Assembly: GCA_001804705.1 (NCBI GenBank)
Contig: MHAY01000034.1
Span: forward strand, 62,001 to 126,000
Reading direction: 5' to 3'
Source of the DNA: Ignavibacteria bacterium RIFOXYC2_FULL_35_21
GTDB lineage: Bacteria; Bacteroidota; Ignavibacteria; Kapaibacteriales; UBA2268
Length of the DNA: 64,000 nt
A program made the position numbers and the translations under genes. Positions within the stretch are counted from its first letter, which is position 1. Each line of letters begins with the position of its first letter. Positions 60,859-64,000 of this stretch are shown here, in pieces. A model generated the notes under the pieces. The model was not told the origin of the DNA. It ran no database searches and saw nothing but the letters and a program-made list of their open reading frames with translations.

Positions 60859-63003
60859 TTACCTTGATATCGCCACAGGTGTTATCAGCCTGTCATCATC
60901 AATCAATGTTACGATATAATACGAACCTGACGCTAATACTGAGGCATCATATTCATAAGTATATTCACCCTGTGTCAATGTCCTCCTCATAATTGATGCG
61001 ACTTTCTTTCCATTCACATCAACAAGGAACATATCAACAAACATTGGCTTTTCACCAGCCAGAGTATATTTAATGTTCGTCTTGTTATTCACCGGGTTTG
61101 GCATTGCAGATACACTCAACACACCGGCACCGGTGTTGTCATCCACATCTGTTGTTTCTTCGAGCCAGTCGAGTGATTTTTTAATTAAATTGTTTCTTTC
61201 TGTCTCATCCAAAATGATTTCAGGAAGTATAGCCAAATACACTGCTTTTTTACCTTGAAAAGCATATCTGGTTGCAACTACCGTATCGGTATCTTTATGC
61301 TGCAGGATTGGATAAGCTCTAATCATGTTTGAAATCACAAGGCTTGGTGTTTTGTATTTGATTTTTTTACAGGTTTGCTCGAAATTATTTGTAACCGGGT
61401 CATTCGACATTCCTGTGAGTGTGAATTCCTCATCATTAGCCCCAATTTCAGAGTCTTTAAAATAATCAACGGCAATACCTTTATTTCCACTGAAAAAATC
61501 AATATTGGCGCCACCTGTGCTTCTTGCAATGTTTGCTCCGGTCAGCAGTATAGCTTTTCCCGAATCAAGATTATCCTTAAGCAATTGTAATTCTTCTGCT
61601 GCCAAATTTCCTTCCAAACCGCAGTTCCAAACGAGAGTTTTCATATTAGTGAATAGACTTTTATTATCTATAAACTCGCTTGAACTTAAAACAATAAAAT
61701 CATTTCTTCCCGACTGAATAATAGCAGGTTGAAGCCCATACTTATCACTTCCTGCATCGTCCAAAACCTCAAATCTCTCGATTTCGGTTGAAATAATCGT
61801 TATCGTTCTCTTTCCAACAATAGCTTCAGGGTCATCCTTAACACCGATTGTAACGGTAGCATCCCCAAATCCGAGTGTGGGGCCATGTGTAAGCTTTAAA
61901 ATGAAATCCGAGCTTTGTTGTGGAGCAAGAGTTAATTCTTCTGTCGTACCATTAATCTTTGTTTTACCCGAAACAATGCTTGGTAACTCAATGTCCACGG
62001 TCCAGTCCGCGGGTGTCCTCGTTGATTTAACTGCATCAATTGTATATGTAACTTCAGCATCCGTTATGTTTTTCAGAGTGAATGTTTTTTTAAATGATTC
62101 ACCCTTTCCGACAATTTTATTCGTCTCTGGCTGGGTTGATGTTACTGTAAACTTCGGCATCTTTGGTTCGCCGACATATCCCCATGAAGCATTTAATGTT
62201 CTCTTGCTGGATGTAAACATTTGTACTAAACCCACAAGTTTAATATCTTTAATTTTCCAGCCCGGGTCGAGTGTAAATGAAAAGTTATAAATGTAAAATT
62301 GACCTGACTCAGCCGGTATGGTAAATGAACCCTGCTCTCCATAAGTGCCGCCAAGCATCTTCCTGACCACATTCATATGTTGGTAACCGACGATAGGATT
62401 TGGTAAATCATAATATGGATTATCCTCATAACCAGCCAGCCCTGAAAGTTGATTACTCTGGTCCCATCCTGATCCGGTACCTGACACGCTGTCTTCAACA
62501 ATATAGCAGTTGAAGTGCAGTTCCTCGTTAATTGTTTCGAGCATCGTTGCTGTCAAAGTTGCGTAAAGCTCCCTTGTCTGTTCATTAATTGAATAAACAA
62601 GATTGACATCTACTTTGGGTTCTTCTGTCAATGCTATCTCGACTTTACTCATCCATAAATCACGGCCAATAATGGGTGAACTATTGGTACCTGTCCAATC
62701 AAATCTGTCAATCGAACCTTGAGGATAGCTATGAGAATTAAAATCATCAGCCAATGTATCTTCCTCAGGGATAGCCATACTATCTGGGCCATAATTATTG
62801 TGTATTTTAACACCAATAAAAGTATCCGGATATTTATTATGGATTTGCTCGACGACGTAAGAACCATCCACACACCAGCCGCACCACGCTCCGGTGTGCT
62901 GCTCGAGAAGTACTCTTTTAACAGGCTGTGAATTAACAGTTAATACAAATGTAATAACGATTACAAGCGAGGCAATAATTACTCTCGTAAATTTTGAATA
63001 CAT
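60859..63003 (-). CDS. Omp28-family thioredoxin-like secreted protein with T9SS sorting domain
   Basis: The product is 714 residues with a signal peptide (about 8-25, ending VNSQP). The Omp28/thioredoxin-like part begins VKRVLLEQHTGAWCGWCVDG (CxxC) and contains FIGVKIHNNYGPDSM and SYPQGSIDRF. It covers about residues 28-280. Two beta domains follow (FSFTLDPGWKIKDIKLVGL, then FTLKNITDAEVTYTIDAV). The C-terminal 80 residues are a Por-type sorting domain (SVSAMPNPVNNKTNIKYTLA, YDASVLASGSYYIV). It is therefore exported by type IX secretion. The CxxC suggests a redox role outside the cell, not shown. Confidence 0.88.
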   Translation of the reverse strand: MYSKFTRVIIASLVIVITFVLTVNSQPVKRVLLEQHTGAWCGWCVDGSYVVEQIHNKYPDTFIGVKIHNNYGPDSMAIPEEDTLADDFNSHSYPQGSIDRFDWTGTNSSPIIGRDLWMSKVEIALTEEPKVDVNLVYSINEQTRELYATLTATMLETINEELHFNCYIVEDSVSGTGSGWDQSNQLSGLAGYEDNPYYDLPNPIVGYQHMNVVRKMLGGTYGEQGSFTIPAESGQFYIYNFSFTLDPGWKIKDIKLVGLVQMFTSSKRTLNASWGYVGEPKMPKFTVTSTQPETNKIVGKGESFKKTFTLKNITDAEVTYTIDAVKSTRTPADWTVDIELPSIVSGKTKINGTTEELTLAPQQSSDFILKLTHGPTLGFGDATVTIGVKDDPEAIVGKRTITIISTEIERFEVLDDAGSDKYGLQPAIIQSGRNDFIVLSSSEFIDNKSLFTNMKTLVWNCGLEGNLAAEELQLLKDNLDSGKAILLTGANIARSTGGANIDFFSGNKGIAVDYFKDSEIGANDEEFTLTGMSNDPVTNNFEQTCKKIKYKTPSLVISNMIRAYPILQHKDTDTVVATRYAFQGKKAVYLAILPEIILDETERNNLIKKSLDWLEETTDVDDNTGAGVLSVSAMPNPVNNKTNIKYTLAGEKPMFVDMFLVDVNGKKVASIMRRTLTQGEYTYEYDASVLASGSYYIVTLIDDDRLITPVAISR

Positions 63004-63140
63004 AAGAACTCCATTGAATTTATTAAACTTTTATCTATAATAAAATAAGTACATTCAATGTTATAAATTCGAAACCCAAATTTCATTAATTTATACATAA
63101 AAGTCAAGTCTTATTTGAAATTTATTTTATAGAAATAAAA

Positions 63141-63159
63141 AAGGGGCAAAATGCCCCTT
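63141..63159 (-). terminator. Terminator of the partial T9SS cargo gene
   Basis: AAGGGGCA-AAA-TGCCCCTT hairpin, followed on the minus strand by TTTTATTTCT. It is about 105 nt after the 63267 stop; a related G-run/C-run repeat lies between. Confidence 0.8.
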
Positions 63160-63266
63160 AAAATTTTATCTCTATCCCCTTACTTTCCCCTCCAAAATAA
63201 GGAGGGGAATACCATTAAGGGGGGTTCTATTTTTCCCTATATCGGGTTATAAGACTAATCGGAATT

Positions 63267-64000
63267 TTAGTATTTAACAAACTTCAATATTTCATTATTT
63301 ATTTTAATGTAATATTGTCCGGTAGTTAGTTTGCTTATATCAATTTTATTATTTATGTTCATTCCATTTGCAACTATATTGCCAACAATAGAATAAATAG
63401 AGTAATTCAATCCAAGGTACTTTTCATTTCCAAATTGAATTTCTGTCGTTGCAGGATTCGGATAAAGCGAATTATCCGATGCTGTAACTTTTTCCTCGAC
63501 TGCAGTTGCTGAGGCGACTGAGATTTCATCAATATACATAGCATTACCGCCAGTACCCGGTATTCCCGTTATTCGAATTATAACACTTTTGTCTTTATAT
63601 GCATCCAAATTTGTCTCAACTAGCTTGTATTCATTAGAAGCCGGTACATACCAATTTCCGTGCTGTGCTGGTTGCCCAGTTTCAATAGGAGTAATCGTAT
63701 TAACGTCACTCCAGGTTACGCCATAATCTTCAGAAACTTGTATTTTGATTGTAGGAGTTGTTCCACCATAAGCATCATCGGAATATGCATAGTAGAAATA
63801 GAGATATGGTTTGCTAAGTTTTGATAATTCAGCTTCACCAAAAACAATATGCCCAGGTTTACCACTAGCACCCCAGCTATCATGCAGGGCAAACCTGACT
63901 GCACCTGAAGAATAATTTGCACCGCAACTTGGATTATTTGTCATTACGAAAGAAGGATTTTCATTTTTGTCGAGTGCTGAATTATCGGGCATAATACCAT
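63267..64000 (-). CDS. C-terminal part of a T9SS cargo protein (5' end outside window)
   Basis: At least 243 residues are present and the frame is open to base 64000, so the N-terminus is missing. An internal Met at 63992 is not a start. The visible part is a beta-rich carbohydrate-binding/Ig-like region (LYFYYAYSDDAYGGTTPTIK, YVPASNEYKLVETNLDAY, RITGIPGTGGNAMYIDEISV). A Por-type sorting domain (SLYPNPATTEIQFGNEK, ISKLTTGQYYIKINNE, KFVKY) follows. It is likely a surface-attached enzyme or adhesin; a choice-of-anchor-like fold is possible. Confidence 0.8.
   Translation of the reverse strand, partial: GIMPDNSALDKNENPSFVMTNNPSCGANYSSGAVRFALHDSWGASGKPGHIVFGEAELSKLSKPYLYFYYAYSDDAYGGTTPTIKIQVSEDYGVTWSDVNTITPIETGQPAQHGNWYVPASNEYKLVETNLDAYKDKSVIIRITGIPGTGGNAMYIDEISVASATAVEEKVTASDNSLYPNPATTEIQFGNEKYLGLNYSIYSIVGNIVANGMNINNKIDISKLTTGQYYIKINNEILKFVKY

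Noticed and set aside
61877-62290. 137-codon plus-strand frame
   Set aside because: It is a shadow of the Omp28-like gene.

Overview
The window is AT-rich bacterial chromosome. The combination of Por-type (type IX secretion) C-terminal sorting domains, an Omp28-family protein, many outer-membrane proteins, a complete-looking Gram-negative flagellar basal-body cluster and a QmoAB pair points to the Bacteroidota/Chlorobiota/Ignavibacteriota side of the FCB group. I would guess an Ignavibacteria- or Kapabacteria-like organism. That placement is inference from gene content; no rRNA or other marker in the window settles it.

Layout. 1-5.6 kb: a lytic transglycosylase running off the left edge (-), a polar amino-acid ABC importer (ATPase plus a fused binding-protein/permease) and a secreted leucine-rich-repeat protein. 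5.7-11 kb: a YyaL/DUF255 thioredoxin-like protein, a small Cys-motif protein, a ferritin-like protein, a 53-residue membrane peptide and a YeiH-like transporter. 11.6-19.2 kb: dut, fmt, ppk1, a DUF4397-like lipoprotein and mscL. 19.7-32.7 kb: one long flagellar cluster (flgB flgC orf fliE fliF fliG fliH fliI fliJ motE-like fliK flgD orf flgE). 33-41 kb: a two-propeller T9SS cargo protein, an IS630-type element that has split a nucleotidyltransferase gene, and qmoAB without qmoC. 41-44 kb: a toxin-antitoxin cluster (two convergent HicAB pairs, a DUF4258/DUF2283 pair and BrnTA) wrapped around adk. 44-46.5 kb: the YebC-family gene and a VWA/OmpA protein. 46.9-52.5 kb: a three-gene envelope operon made of one inner-membrane-anchored periplasmic protein and two outer-membrane barrels. 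53-55 kb: a subtilisin lipoprotein and a TonB-family protein. 55.4-58.6 kb: a three-gene cassette of wHTH/PD-(D/E)XK-like nuclease, ParB-like protein and D12-class adenine methylase, which I read as a candidate restriction or defence system. 58.7-64 kb: a GT39-type glycosyltransferase, a small Cys protein, an Omp28-like T9SS protein and a partial T9SS cargo gene.

The spacers are unusually rich in structured repeats: MITE-like inverted-repeat elements, 21-bp perfect palindromes, a recurring ~150-170 bp palindromic element (three copies), a 48-bp tandem array before the flagellar operon, and at least nine short tandem arrays that all have a 7-bp period but different unit sequences. The two most promising candidates for undescribed systems are the nuclease/ParB/methylase cassette and the 46.9-52.5 kb envelope operon. 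No tRNA, rRNA or CRISPR array was seen.
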